The translations under genes were made by a program, and so were the position numbers. From assembly GCF_008806975.1 (NCBI RefSeq), contig NZ_CP031728.1, forward strand, positions 1,798,001 through 1,862,000: DNA of 64,000 bases. Reading direction: 5' to 3'. How positions within the stretch are numbered: position 1 is the first letter of the stretch; each line of letters opens with the position of its first letter. Shown here piece by piece: positions 24,370 to 33,248 of this stretch. Under the pieces are notes generated by a model. It saw only the letters and a program-made list of their open reading frames with translations. It had not been told where the DNA came from and did not search any database. The DNA comes from Cellvibrio sp. KY-GH-1. GTDB lineage: Bacteria > Pseudomonadota > Gammaproteobacteria > Pseudomonadales > Cellvibrionaceae.

Positions 24370-27303
24370 ATGCATACTGACATTGAACAAACCACCGGCA
24401 CGACCAACGTCCAACACGATATTCACGGCGGCTCAGCCAACCTCACGGCCACAGCACCCGGGCAGCTGCGCGTTATCAAGCGCAATGGAACGGTGGTTCC
24501 CTTCGATGCCAGCAAAATTGCCATCGCCATGACTAAAGCCTTTTTAGCAGTAGAAGGTGGCAAAGCCGCTGCCTCTACCCGCGTGCGCGAAATGGTAGAA
24601 AGCCTCACCCAACAAATTACCGCCACCTTCAAGCGCCGTATGCCTTCGGGCGGCACCATCCATATTGAAGAGATCCAGGATCAGGTTGAGCTGATTCTGA
24701 TGCGCTCCGGCGAACAAAAAGTCGCCCGCGACTACGTGCTCTACCGCGAAGAGCACGCTCGCCTGCGCGCCCAAAAACAAGCTACTCAAGAACCGGACCC
24801 GGATTACCCAAGCCTGAACGTAGTGCTGGAAAACGGCACCCGCGCGCCGCTGAATATCGCCCGTATGCGCACCATCGTGCACGAAGCCTGTGCTGGCCTG
24901 GCGGGCGTGGAAGAGAAAGCGATCCTCGATGAAGCCATGCGCAACCTCTACGACGGTGTGGCCGAGAAAGACGTGAACACCTCACTGGTGATTACCGCGC
25001 GCACCCTGGTAGAAAAAGAGCCTAACTACTCTTTCGTCACCGCGCGTTTGCTGATGGACAAGCTGCGCGCCGAAGCCCTGAGTTTCTTCGGTATTGCCGA
25101 CTCCGCTACGCAAGCGGATATGGAAACCCTATACGCCAAGACCCTGCCGGTTTACCTGAAAAAAGGGGTAGAACTGGAGTTGGTGTCTCCGGAATTGCTG
25201 GAATTTGATTTGGATAAGCTGGGCAAGGCACTGATCGCCGAGCGCGATCTGCAATTTACCTACCTCGGCCTGCAAACCCTGTACGACCGCTATTTCATCC
25301 ACAGCAACAACACCCGCATTGAATTACCGCAAATTTTCTTCATGCGTGTGGCTATGGGTCTGGCGATTCAGGAAGAGCAAAAAGAAGAGCGCGCGATTGA
25401 ATTCTATCGCCTGCTCTCTTCTTTCGATTACATGAGTTCTACCCCAACCCTGTTCAACTCCGGCACCCTGCGGCCGCAGTTGTCCTCTTGCTACCTGACC
25501 ACCGTACCCGACGATCTGCACGGTATTTACGGCGCAATGCAAGACAACGCCATGCTGAGCAAATTCGCCGGCGGCTTGGGTAACGACTGGACTCCCGTGC
25601 GCGCACTGGGCGCTTACATCAAAGGCACCAACGGCAAATCACAAGGCGTGGTTCCCTTCTTGAAAGTGGCTAACGACACCGCAGTAGCCGTTAACCAGGG
25701 CGGCAAGCGCAAAGGCGCAGTCTGTGCGTATCTGGAAACCTGGCATATGGACGTTGAAGAATTCCTTGAGCTGCGTAAAAACACCGGTGATGACCGTCGC
25801 CGTACGCACGATATGAATACCGCTAACTGGGTACCAGACCTGTTTATGAAGCGCGTGTTTGACGATAAAGAGTGGACCCTGTTCTCGCCCAACGATGTGC
25901 CCGATCTGCACGACCTTTACGGCAAAGCCTTCGAAGAACGCTATGAGCACTACGAGCAATTGGCTGCCCAAGGCAAGATCAGAGTTTTCAAAACCGTGCG
26001 TGCACTGGATTTGTGGCGCAAAATGCTGGGCATGCTGTTTGAAACCGGCCACCCATGGATCACCTTTAAAGACCCATGCAACCTGCGCAGCCCGCAGCAA
26101 CATGTGGGTGTAGTGCACTCGTCCAACCTGTGTACTGAAATCACGCTGAACACCAAAGCCAACGACGAAATCGCCGTGTGTAACCTGGGTTCTGTGAACC
26201 TGGCGCAACACATTGTGGATGGCAAACTCGACCTGGCCAAGCTTGAAAAAACAGTGACCACCGCAATCCGCATGCTGGATAACGTGATCGACATTAACTA
26301 CTACGCTGTTGCGACATCCAAGCAGTCCAACCTGCGTCACCGTCCCATCGGTTTGGGCATCATGGGCTTCCAGGACGCACTCTACGAACAACGCATCGCC
26401 TACAGCTCGCAACAAGCCGTAGACTTCGCCGATACCTCGATGGAAGCAGTGAGCTACTACGCAATTAAGGCTTCCTGCGAACTGGCACAAGAGCGCGGCA
26501 AGTATTCAACATTTGAAGGCTCACTGTGGAGCAAAGGCACATTGCCTATCGACTCGATTGAAATCCTCGCGCAAAACCGTGGCGAGAATTACATCAAAGT
26601 GGATCGCAGCAAAACCTTCGATTGGGACACACTGCGCGCCCAAGTTAAACAAGGTATGCGCAACTCCAACGTGATGGCGATTGCACCAACAGCAACCATT
26701 TCCAACATCACTGGCGTAACCCAATCGATTGAGCCGACTTACCAAAACCTATACGTGAAATCCAACCTGTCCGGCGAATTCACCGTAGTTAACCCACACT
26801 TGGTGCACGATTTGAAAGCGCGTGGCCTGTGGGATGCGGTAATGGTTAACGATTTGAAATATTACGAAGGTTCACTGCAAAAAATTGATCGCATTCCCGC
26901 TGATTTGAAAGCGATTTACGCCACTGCATTTGAAGTGGAACCACGCTGGATTGTAGAAGCCGCCAGCCGCCGTCAAAAGTGGATCGATCAGGCACAAAGC
27001 TTGAACCTCTACATCGCTGGCGCTAACGGTAAAAAATTAGATATCACCTATCGCATGGCTTGGTACAGCGGTTTGAAAACCACTTACTACCTGCGCGCAT
27101 TGGCAGCAACTACCACTGAAAAATCCACCATTAACACCGGTGCATTGAACGCGGTATCGGCAAGTGGTGCTGGCGGTTTATCAGCAGCACCTGCTGCGGC
27201 AAAACCAGCCGTATCAGAAATTGAAGAAGCGAGCTTTGCCGAAGCAGCACCCGTGCCGCTGGCCTGCTCGATCGACAATCCAGATTGCGAAGCTTGCCAG
27301 TGA
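24370..27303 (+). CDS. nrdA: Class Ia ribonucleoside-diphosphate reductase, alpha subunit
   Basis: The 977-residue subunit carries N-terminal ATP-cone regulation (RVIKRNGTVVPFDASKI) and probably a second, degenerate cone (NVVLENGTRAPLNIARM). The catalytic barrel has NSGTLRPQLSSCYL with the active-site Cys, NLCTEITLNT with the Asn/Cys/Glu triad, and APTATISNITG. The C-terminus ends in a Cys pair (CEAC) that re-reduces the active site. It reduces NDPs to dNDPs in the cytoplasm with NrdB. At 977 residues it is longer than the ~760 of E. coli, mainly from the second cone and a low-complexity Ala-rich region before the C-terminal Cys pair. nrdB follows after 170 bp. Confidence 0.97.
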   Translation: MHTDIEQTTGTTNVQHDIHGGSANLTATAPGQLRVIKRNGTVVPFDASKIAIAMTKAFLAVEGGKAAASTRVREMVESLTQQITATFKRRMPSGGTIHIEEIQDQVELILMRSGEQKVARDYVLYREEHARLRAQKQATQEPDPDYPSLNVVLENGTRAPLNIARMRTIVHEACAGLAGVEEKAILDEAMRNLYDGVAEKDVNTSLVITARTLVEKEPNYSFVTARLLMDKLRAEALSFFGIADSATQADMETLYAKTLPVYLKKGVELELVSPELLEFDLDKLGKALIAERDLQFTYLGLQTLYDRYFIHSNNTRIELPQIFFMRVAMGLAIQEEQKEERAIEFYRLLSSFDYMSSTPTLFNSGTLRPQLSSCYLTTVPDDLHGIYGAMQDNAMLSKFAGGLGNDWTPVRALGAYIKGTNGKSQGVVPFLKVANDTAVAVNQGGKRKGAVCAYLETWHMDVEEFLELRKNTGDDRRRTHDMNTANWVPDLFMKRVFDDKEWTLFSPNDVPDLHDLYGKAFEERYEHYEQLAAQGKIRVFKTVRALDLWRKMLGMLFETGHPWITFKDPCNLRSPQQHVGVVHSSNLCTEITLNTKANDEIAVCNLGSVNLAQHIVDGKLDLAKLEKTVTTAIRMLDNVIDINYYAVATSKQSNLRHRPIGLGIMGFQDALYEQRIAYSSQQAVDFADTSMEAVSYYAIKASCELAQERGKYSTFEGSLWSKGTLPIDSIEILAQNRGENYIKVDRSKTFDWDTLRAQVKQGMRNSNVMAIAPTATISNITGVTQSIEPTYQNLYVKSNLSGEFTVVNPHLVHDLKARGLWDAVMVNDLKYYEGSLQKIDRIPADLKAIYATAFEVEPRWIVEAASRRQKWIDQAQSLNLYIAGANGKKLDITYRMAWYSGLKTTYYLRALAATTTEKSTINTGALNAVSASGAGGLSAAPAAAKPAVSEIEEASFAEAAPVPLACSIDNPDCEACQ

Positions 27304-27319
27304 TTTAAATCCCCCCCTG

Positions 27320-27368
27320 CCCCCTTTTTCAAAGGGGGGTGGAAGTCCCTCCCTTTGAAAAAGGGAGG
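27320..27368. repeat. Double hairpin between nrdA and nrdB
   Basis: Two palindromes lie in tandem: CCCCCTTT (27320-27327) with AAAGGGGG (27331-27338), and CCTCCCTTT (27348-27356) with AAAGGGAGG (27360-27368). No T-run follows, so they are not standard terminators. The second stem recurs exactly at 54805-54825, showing a dispersed repeat family. Confidence 0.75.
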
Positions 27369-27473
27369 TTAGGAGGGATTCGCTTTTGGCTTCTTTTGAA
27401 AAAGAGTGCAAATAAACAACCAAACACGTAGGGGTGCCGCTCGCCGCGCCCAACAAAGAAAACGAGGATCACC

Positions 27474-28778
27474 ATGTTAAGTTGGGATGATTTCGACAGC
27501 GAAGAAGCTGCAAAAGAAACCGCTCGCCAGGAAGCAATTAGCGCAAATTTAACCAAGCCTGCGGCACCGGCTGCCGGCCAGGCGCAACCTGCACAAGTCG
27601 CGCAAGCGCAAGCCACGGCTTCAGCGGCTGCTGCTGTCGTTAACACCAACTTTGCCGAAGCCGCCAAAGAAGACGGCATTAGCGCAGAATTATCCCAAGC
27701 GCGCGCTGCCCTCGCCTCTTTAGACCCGGCACCGGGCTTGGAAGAATTGGAAATGGGCGCTGCCCGTATTCAGGTAGATGACAAGCGCATGATCAACTGC
27801 CGCGCTGACCTCAACCAATTGGTTCCGTTCAAATACGATTGGGCATGGCAAAAATATCTGGACGGTTGCGCCAACCACTGGATGCCGCAAGAAGTTAACA
27901 TGACCGCCGACATCGCCCTGTGGAAAGGCAAAGACGGCCTGACCGAAGACGAGCGCCGCGTGGTTATGCGCAGCCTGGGTTATTTCTCTACCGCCGACTC
28001 ACTGGTTGCCAACAATCTGGTACTGGCGATTTACCGTTTGATCACCAACCCCGAGTGCCGCCAATACATTTTGCGTCAGGCATTTGAAGAGGCGATTCAC
28101 ACTCACGCTTACCAATACTGTATCGAATCGCTCGGCATGGACGAAGGCGAAGTCTTCAACATGTACCGCGAACTGCCCTCAGTTGCTAACAAAGCCGCGT
28201 GGAGTTTGAAAAACACCCATTCAATTTCCAACCCGACTTTCCAAACCGGCACGCCGGAAACCGATCAGGAATTGCTGCGCAATTTGGTGGCTTACTACGT
28301 AGTGACTGAAGGTATTTTCTTCTACTGTGGTTTCACCCAAATCCTGAGCATGGGCCGCCGCAACAAAATGACCGGTGTTGCCGAGCAATTCCAATACATC
28401 CTGCGCGATGAATCCATGCATTTGAATTTTGGTATCGACATCATCAACCAAATCAAACTGGAAAACCCGCACTTGTGGACTGCTGAATTCCAACAAGAAG
28501 TTATCCAAATGATCCTGCAAGGCACCGAATTGGAAATCCAATACGCGCGCGACTCCATGCCCCGCGGCATCCTCGGCATGAACGCCGCCATGATGGAAGA
28601 ATACCTCCACTTCATCGCCAACCGCCGCTGCGCCCAACTCGGCCTGAAAGAACAATTCGCCGGCGCACAGAATCCATTCCCATGGATGAGCGAAATTATG
28701 GACTTGCGTAAGGAGAAGAATTTCTTTGAGACAAGAGTGATTGAGTATCAGACTGGTGGGGCGCTTTCTTGGGATTAA
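27474..28778 (+). CDS. nrdB: Class Ia ribonucleoside-diphosphate reductase, beta subunit
   Basis: The 434-residue subunit has an Ala/Gln-rich N-terminal extension of about 80 residues. The ferritin-like core follows, with metal ligands in [16 protein letters not shown] and [15 protein letters not shown]. The C-terminus ends in [17 protein letters not shown], the tail that docks in NrdA. It supplies the tyrosyl or metal-based radical to NrdA. The same LSWDDFD-like phrase occurs at the N-terminus ([10 protein letters not shown]), an oddity. No yfaE-type ferredoxin gene follows; instead an AT-rich island begins. Confidence 0.97.
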   Translation: MLSWDDFDSEEAAKETARQEAISANLTKPAAPAAGQAQPAQVAQAQATASAAAAVVNTNFAEAAKEDGISAELSQARAALASLDPAPGLEELEMGAARIQVDDKRMINCRADLNQLVPFKYDWAWQKYLDGCANHWMPQEVNMTADIALWKGKDGLTEDERRVVMRSLGYFSTADSLVANNLVLAIYRLITNPECRQYILRQAFEEAIHTHAYQYCIESLGMDEGEVFNMYRELPSVANKAAWSLKNTHSISNPTFQTGTPETDQELLRNLVAYYVVTEGIFFYCGFTQILSMGRRNKMTGVAEQFQYILRDESMHLNFGIDIINQIKLENPHLWTAEFQQEVIQMILQGTELEIQYARDSMPRGILGMNAAMMEEYLHFIANRRCAQLGLKEQFAGAQNPFPWMSEIMDLRKEKNFFETRVIEYQTGGALSWD

Positions 28779-28795
28779 AATTTATTTAATTCAAG

Positions 28796-28831
28796 CGTAG
28801 GTTGGTGCTGAGCGCAGCGATGCCCAACAAA
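28796..28831. repeat. GTAGGTTGG...CCCAAC intergenic repeat, left of the NACHT island
   Basis: GCGTAGGTTGGTGCTGAGCG and the following CAGCGATGCCCAACAAA form the widespread imperfect-palindrome type of bacterial intergenic repeat. A related hairpin lies at the other end of the island (31953-31974) and a partial copy at about 32463. Confidence 0.6.
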
Positions 28832-28943
28832 CCATTACGAACGGATTACATATTCCGGAGCGAATAAACCTGAACCGCTATTGAGTTTTGTCAGAGAGTT
28901 TTCTGGTGGGGCTTGGTAGCGGTTTTTTACTTTGACGAACGAC

Positions 28944-31049
28944 ATGATAAATCAAATCGAATTAAAAAAAATCTACTCGCAATATGGTTTTGAGGAACAG
29001 CCTTCAGGTGCAGAAGGGGTATATGTATACACCCTGCATTCAGGTCATTTTCATAACGCCGATATCGTTCCAATAAAAAAGGATGCAAATGAAGAATCAG
29101 TATTCAAACAATACAAGGAAGCTGGTTATGCTTGCAAAATCAGAAAATATTCTTCGCTTGAAGAAGTTGAATCAGCTCTATTCAAAGGTTTTTTTACAGT
29201 TGAAAGCACCAAACAACGATTAATGCGGGAATACGAAAAATTCACATCCTCAATTATCGCCGCCTACCCAAACAACGCAACATACTCATATATTAAGTCA
29301 GGCTATTACATAGAAAAATCACCAGGCGAAAAGGACGTAATAACCGAAGTAATTTCAAAATTAGAAGAGAAAAAACCAACTCTATTTCTCATAGAGGCAG
29401 CAGCAGGATTTGGGAAAACCTGCACCGCCTTTGAAATACTTAAGTCCATACTAAATAGATACGATTCAAAAATTCCTCTTTTTACAGAGTTAGCAAGAAA
29501 TAGAGGAGCCAAAATATTTCGCTATGTTTTACTTGATGAAATTGATCGCTCATTCCCTTCATTGAGCTCCAAACTTGTACGCACCGAAATCCAAAATGGA
29601 AACGTCCCCGTCATACTTGATGGATTTGACGAACTTCTACACAGAAGGGACGACGGAGAAACATATGAAAACGCAGAACCAATGCTTGAAACCATTGGAG
29701 AACTACTTTCAAAAAATGCAAAAGTAATTCTCACCACAAGAAGAACAGCCATTTTTGATGGCGATGAGTTCCATGAATGGATCGAAAGTCACGGAGATGA
29801 CTTCGAAATCGTCCGAATAAGAATCAATGAACCAACAGTAACAGAATGGCTCCCGCAAAATAGGCTAATGCTGCTGCATGAAAAAGAATTCCCTATTGAA
29901 ACACTGTCAAATCCAGTTCTACTCTCTTACCTTAGATTCATAGATGAAGATGCATTCGACAACGCAATTAACGATCCAGACAGCATAGTAGAAAAATATT
30001 TCACAACCATGTTTGAAAGAGAACAAATACGCCAAGACATCCATTTGAAGCCGTCCGAACAATATCAGATACTGAAAAGCATTGCGAAAGATATGACAGA
30101 AAAAAACTATACAGCAGAATCGAGAGAGTATTTATCTGGAGTAATTCAAAACAATCACCTGGCTGTATTAGAAGAATCAAGAAAAACATATATAGCAGAA
30201 CAGCGCCCTACAATTGATGAGCTGCTAAACAAACTGACTGGTCACGCCCTATTGGATCGCGAGTCAGACGAAAAGCAAGGCATTGGATTTGTAAATGATT
30301 TTGTATTAGGAAACTTCTGCGCCGACACAATATTAGAAGACACATCAGGAGAGTGGATAGGAGACTTACGTTTTATAGAGCCCTCTATTCTTGCCTACAA
30401 CTCGAGATCCAAAAGAAAAAAATTAGATCTCTGGAACGCAATTAAATTCAGTCTTGAATTTGCAGAAGCGTCCGAAAAAATAGAAAGCGCAATAAAACTA
30501 ACAGATGAAATAAACATAGAAATTAAAAATGAAACCATTAGCGATATTTCTATTTCAAATATAGCAATTGCTAAAAATCACAAAATAGAAAACACAACGT
30601 TTATTAATTGCACTTTTAATAACGTGCAATTTGTTGAGTCAAACATACAATCAGTGAATTTTGTCGGGTGCAGTTTTTTCAATTGCGAATCGCACGAAAC
30701 AACAGATGATAGAAAATTCTACTTCTCAGGCTGCCAAGACAATAATGAATTCATAAAATTAACACCAGAAGAAAACAAACTTGACGAAAACCATGCATTC
30801 ACCGAAGAAGAAATTTACATATTAGAAAAATTTTGGCCAGTAGGCCGACAAACTTTTATAAAACACAGACCCATTAAAGGAATATGCAGCCATACAAACA
30901 AATATACACAAGAAGAAATTCTAAGAGCAATGGAGTCTTTACGAAAACAAGAAATACTTACAACACCAGTAAAGTCCAGCTTTCTGGAATTGAATATTAT
31001 GAAAATTGCTGAAGTAAAAAGTGCACTAGGGAAAAACAACAATGTATAA
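28944..31049 (+). CDS. NACHT/STAND-type NTPase with pentapeptide-like and winged-helix-like C-terminus; candidate defence sensor
   Basis: About 701 residues. The N-terminal ~130 residues are unassigned. A P-loop NTPase follows: Walker A AAGFGKTC (about 152-160), a hydrophobic LDEID, Walker B VPVILDGFDELL (about 222-232) and sensor-like KVILTTRRTAI. This ordering and the D-G-F-D-E Walker B are typical of NACHT ATPases. A helical region (about 300-520) follows, then short pentapeptide-like repeats with FINCTFNNVQF and NFVGCSFFNC (about 545-590), and a winged-helix-like end. Such NTPases sense invaders and trigger an effector. The gene overlaps a RelA/SpoT gene by 8 bases. Both are AT-rich compared with nrdB, suggesting transfer. 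The ATG at 28944 is preferred to a TTG at 28932. Exact family and specificity unknown. Confidence 0.75.
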   Translation: MINQIELKKIYSQYGFEEQPSGAEGVYVYTLHSGHFHNADIVPIKKDANEESVFKQYKEAGYACKIRKYSSLEEVESALFKGFFTVESTKQRLMREYEKFTSSIIAAYPNNATYSYIKSGYYIEKSPGEKDVITEVISKLEEKKPTLFLIEAAAGFGKTCTAFEILKSILNRYDSKIPLFTELARNRGAKIFRYVLLDEIDRSFPSLSSKLVRTEIQNGNVPVILDGFDELLHRRDDGETYENAEPMLETIGELLSKNAKVILTTRRTAIFDGDEFHEWIESHGDDFEIVRIRINEPTVTEWLPQNRLMLLHEKEFPIETLSNPVLLSYLRFIDEDAFDNAINDPDSIVEKYFTTMFEREQIRQDIHLKPSEQYQILKSIAKDMTEKNYTAESREYLSGVIQNNHLAVLEESRKTYIAEQRPTIDELLNKLTGHALLDRESDEKQGIGFVNDFVLGNFCADTILEDTSGEWIGDLRFIEPSILAYNSRSKRKKLDLWNAIKFSLEFAEASEKIESAIKLTDEINIEIKNETISDISISNIAIAKNHKIENTTFINCTFNNVQFVESNIQSVNFVGCSFFNCESHETTDDRKFYFSGCQDNNEFIKLTPEENKLDENHAFTEEEIYILEKFWPVGRQTFIKHRPIKGICSHTNKYTQEEILRAMESLRKQEILTTPVKSSFLELNIMKIAEVKSALGKNNNV

Positions 31050-31923
31050 AAGCTTAGCTGACGAAAGATTAGCGAAAGAATTACACGGACTAATCGAAAA
31101 CGAAATAAATAGCATTGGACTATTGTCTCGCGTTTTTTCCAGAGTGAAAACCGCAGAATCTATTGAAAAAAAATACGATAATAACCCCGGAAAATATTCG
31201 AGAGACGGAAAAAAAATACAGGACCTCTTTGGAGCCAGAGTCGTACTGTACTTCCCCGATGATAACCTAACCGCACAAACAGCAATTAAAAGTATTTTCG
31301 AGCACGACAAAAATTCATCATCAATTGATACACCAAGCAATAATCACTTTTCTGCACAACGTTGCAACTTAGTTTTCAGACTACCAAGTGAAAAGATTAA
31401 AGAAAGTGAACTTTTACAAAAATACGATTACATCGATTCTTCTTTTGAAGTTCAATTCAGAACAATGCTATCAGAAGGCTGGCATGAAATAGACCATGAC
31501 TTAAGATATAAGCATAAAGAAGACTGGAGTACACACAATGACCTTAGCAGAACGCTTAATGGTATCTATGCGTCACTAGAAACTGCAGACTGGAGCACAC
31601 TTAAACTTTTCGAAGAATTAGCTTACCGTCACTACAAATCCAACGAGTGGACACAAATGATTCGAACAAAGTTCAGACTAAGAGCAGGAGGAAAACTCAA
31701 CAGCTCTTCTCAAAAAATACTAGACGACAACCCCAAATTAGCTAAAGAAATATATCGAATAGAGAGAAGCGAATTAATTAAAAAAATCACATTACTTAGG
31801 AAAAAGCCGCCTATTAACATAAATAACATTTTCTATTTAAGTAACTTTTTCTTCATCAAAAATGACAATATTTCAAATTCAACACCAGAGCCATTAAAAG
31901 CGCTATTTTCTGATATCAAGTAG
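31042..31923 (+). CDS. RelA/SpoT-domain protein (putative (p)ppGpp-type or nucleotide-modifying effector)
   Basis: The 293-residue protein has a RelA/SpoT nucleotidyltransferase core. IEKKYDN and IQDLFGARVVLYFPDD (about 60-75) match the D-xxG-xRV motif. EVQFRTMLSEGWHEIDHD followed by LRYK (about 136-158) matches the E-x-Q-xRT...W-x-E-x-H motif. The GYRSIH-like motif that stacks the acceptor base is not conserved: NNHFSAQRC occupies that place. There is no HD hydrolase or ACT/TGS region, so it resembles small alarmone synthetases or toxSAS-type toxins, with an added Lys-rich C-terminus. Its start lies inside the end of the NACHT gene. The pair suggests sensor NTPase plus alarmone or tRNA/nucleotide-targeting toxin. 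Confidence 0.8.
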   Translation: MYKSLADERLAKELHGLIENEINSIGLLSRVFSRVKTAESIEKKYDNNPGKYSRDGKKIQDLFGARVVLYFPDDNLTAQTAIKSIFEHDKNSSSIDTPSNNHFSAQRCNLVFRLPSEKIKESELLQKYDYIDSSFEVQFRTMLSEGWHEIDHDLRYKHKEDWSTHNDLSRTLNGIYASLETADWSTLKLFEELAYRHYKSNEWTQMIRTKFRLRAGGKLNSSSQKILDDNPKLAKEIYRIERSELIKKITLLRKKPPININNIFYLSNFFFIKNDNISNSTPEPLKALFSDIK

Positions 31924-31952
31924 AGCAATTAGTGAGTAGCCTTCTGCACACA

Positions 31953-31974
31953 GGTTGGGCAGCAATGCCCAACC
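31953..31974. repeat. GGTTGGGCA hairpin, right of the NACHT island
   Basis: GGTTGGGCA (31953-31961) and TGCCCAACC (31966-31974) form a perfect 9-bp stem with a GCAA loop. It is related to the repeat at 28796 and could also act as a transcription end for the island. Confidence 0.8.
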
Positions 31975-32025
31975 TACCCGTTTCATCAATTTTGGTTTAA
32001 GGTGCGAGAATATTTTGGAGTTTTT

Positions 32026-32445
32026 ATGAGCGATTATTCTTTAACATCCGAAGCCGAAACCCTAATCTGCATCGAACTGCAAAACACCCTCCCCAATGCA
32101 CTCGGTATTTACGCCTTCGGCAGCCGCATTCAAGGCACAGCCAACGCGCAGAGCGATTTGGACTTGGCGGTTTTGGTTGCCGGCCATGCCGACCCATTAC
32201 AGCTCTTTGAAATGGCCAATCAGTTGGCCGATAAACTCGGTTACGAGGCAGACTTGCTTGACCTGCGTGCCACATCCACCGTGATGCAATATCAAGTCAT
32301 CACCACTGGCAGGCGCTTGTGGGCCAAACATATACAAGCCGATTTATTCGATGTATTTGTATTAAAAGAAAAAATGGCGCTAGATGAATTGCGCGCTGAA
32401 CAACTTAATGAAATCCGCGAAACGGGACGTGTTTACGGTAAATGA
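32026..32445 (+). CDS. MNT-domain nucleotidyltransferase (MntA-like antitoxin), orphan
   Basis: A 139-residue protein with the minimal nucleotidyltransferase motif GSRIQGTANAQSDLDLAV (GSx10DxD) and a short C-terminal helical region. MntA-type proteins pair with a HEPN toxin and AMPylate it. No HEPN gene is next to it; the following gene is a sulfotransferase. It may be an orphan left after loss of a HEPN partner or act alone. GGAG seven bases upstream supports the ATG at 32026 over an earlier in-frame start at 32002. It lies at the edge of the NACHT-RelA/SpoT island. Confidence 0.8.
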   Translation: MSDYSLTSEAETLICIELQNTLPNALGIYAFGSRIQGTANAQSDLDLAVLVAGHADPLQLFEMANQLADKLGYEADLLDLRATSTVMQYQVITTGRRLWAKHIQADLFDVFVLKEKMALDELRAEQLNEIRETGRVYGK

Positions 32446-32519
32446 TATTCTAATTAACAAAGTACGTAGGCTGGGCAACACACAGACAAATCAATTTTGG
32501 TTTCAATGATCGCCATTCC

Positions 32520-33158
32520 ATGAGTAGCATGAACAAACTTTTTATCATCGGCCTACCGCGCACTGGTACTACCAGCATCAGTGTTGCGTTACTGGATTAC
32601 GGCTTTAAAGTCGCGCACACGGCCTATACCAAACACGCTTTTGAGCTGGCCGATGTAATCTCCGATGCCCCCTGCTTTGCCGACTATAAACAGCTGGACG
32701 CACTATTTCCCAATTCAAAATTTGTCTATCTTGATAGGGCATTGCCCGCATGGATACCATCCATGCAAATGTTAATGAATAAAATGCTGCCGGAATTAGC
32801 CCCGAAATCAGGCTATCTCAATCCAGTACTGAAACGCTGCATCAATAAAATCTTTGCACCTTTCGATTGCGAGAACCCACTCGCCCCGCAACACCTGGAA
32901 GAATGCTATCGCACACACCAGCAAGCCGTGTTCAGTTATTTTGCACAGCGCGATGATTTCTTAGCGATCGACATTAGCAAGACTGGCAGTTTGAAACAGC
33001 TATTGGATTTTTTGAGTATAGAAGGCAGCAATACCGGCGATTTCCCCCACTTAAATGTAGGCAAGCGAGTAGATAACTGGAAGGAATTCAAACACCCTAA
33101 TAAAATAAATTCAAATAGTGCAGGCGCAGAGCGGCGAAAATTTTTTGATTACTCATAA
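32520..33158 (+). CDS. Small sulfotransferase-family protein
   Basis: The 212-residue protein has an N-terminal P-loop-like LFIIGLPRTGTTSISVALLD, typical of the PAPS-binding loop of sulfotransferases, then YKQLDALFPNSKFVYLDRAL (a degenerate RDP region), and a C-terminal KQLLDFLSIEG...FPHLN. It resembles a compact group of bacterial sulfotransferase-like proteins of unknown acceptor. It is unrelated at the detailed level to the larger sulfotransferase at 12373-13533. Confidence 0.75.
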   Translation: MSSMNKLFIIGLPRTGTTSISVALLDYGFKVAHTAYTKHAFELADVISDAPCFADYKQLDALFPNSKFVYLDRALPAWIPSMQMLMNKMLPELAPKSGYLNPVLKRCINKIFAPFDCENPLAPQHLEECYRTHQQAVFSYFAQRDDFLAIDISKTGSLKQLLDFLSIEGSNTGDFPHLNVGKRVDNWKEFKHPNKINSNSAGAERRKFFDYS

Positions 33159-33248
33159 CCATTAATTGTCGGAAAAAATGGATATATTAAGCACGGCTAC
33201 CTAGATAGCCAGACCCATTTTAGACAGCATCACACGGATCACTTAAAA

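Noticed and set aside
25639..26490. Long antisense ORF of 283 codons opposite nrdA
   Set aside because: It mirrors the codon structure of nrdA, has no family resemblance and no ribosome binding site; it is a shadow frame.
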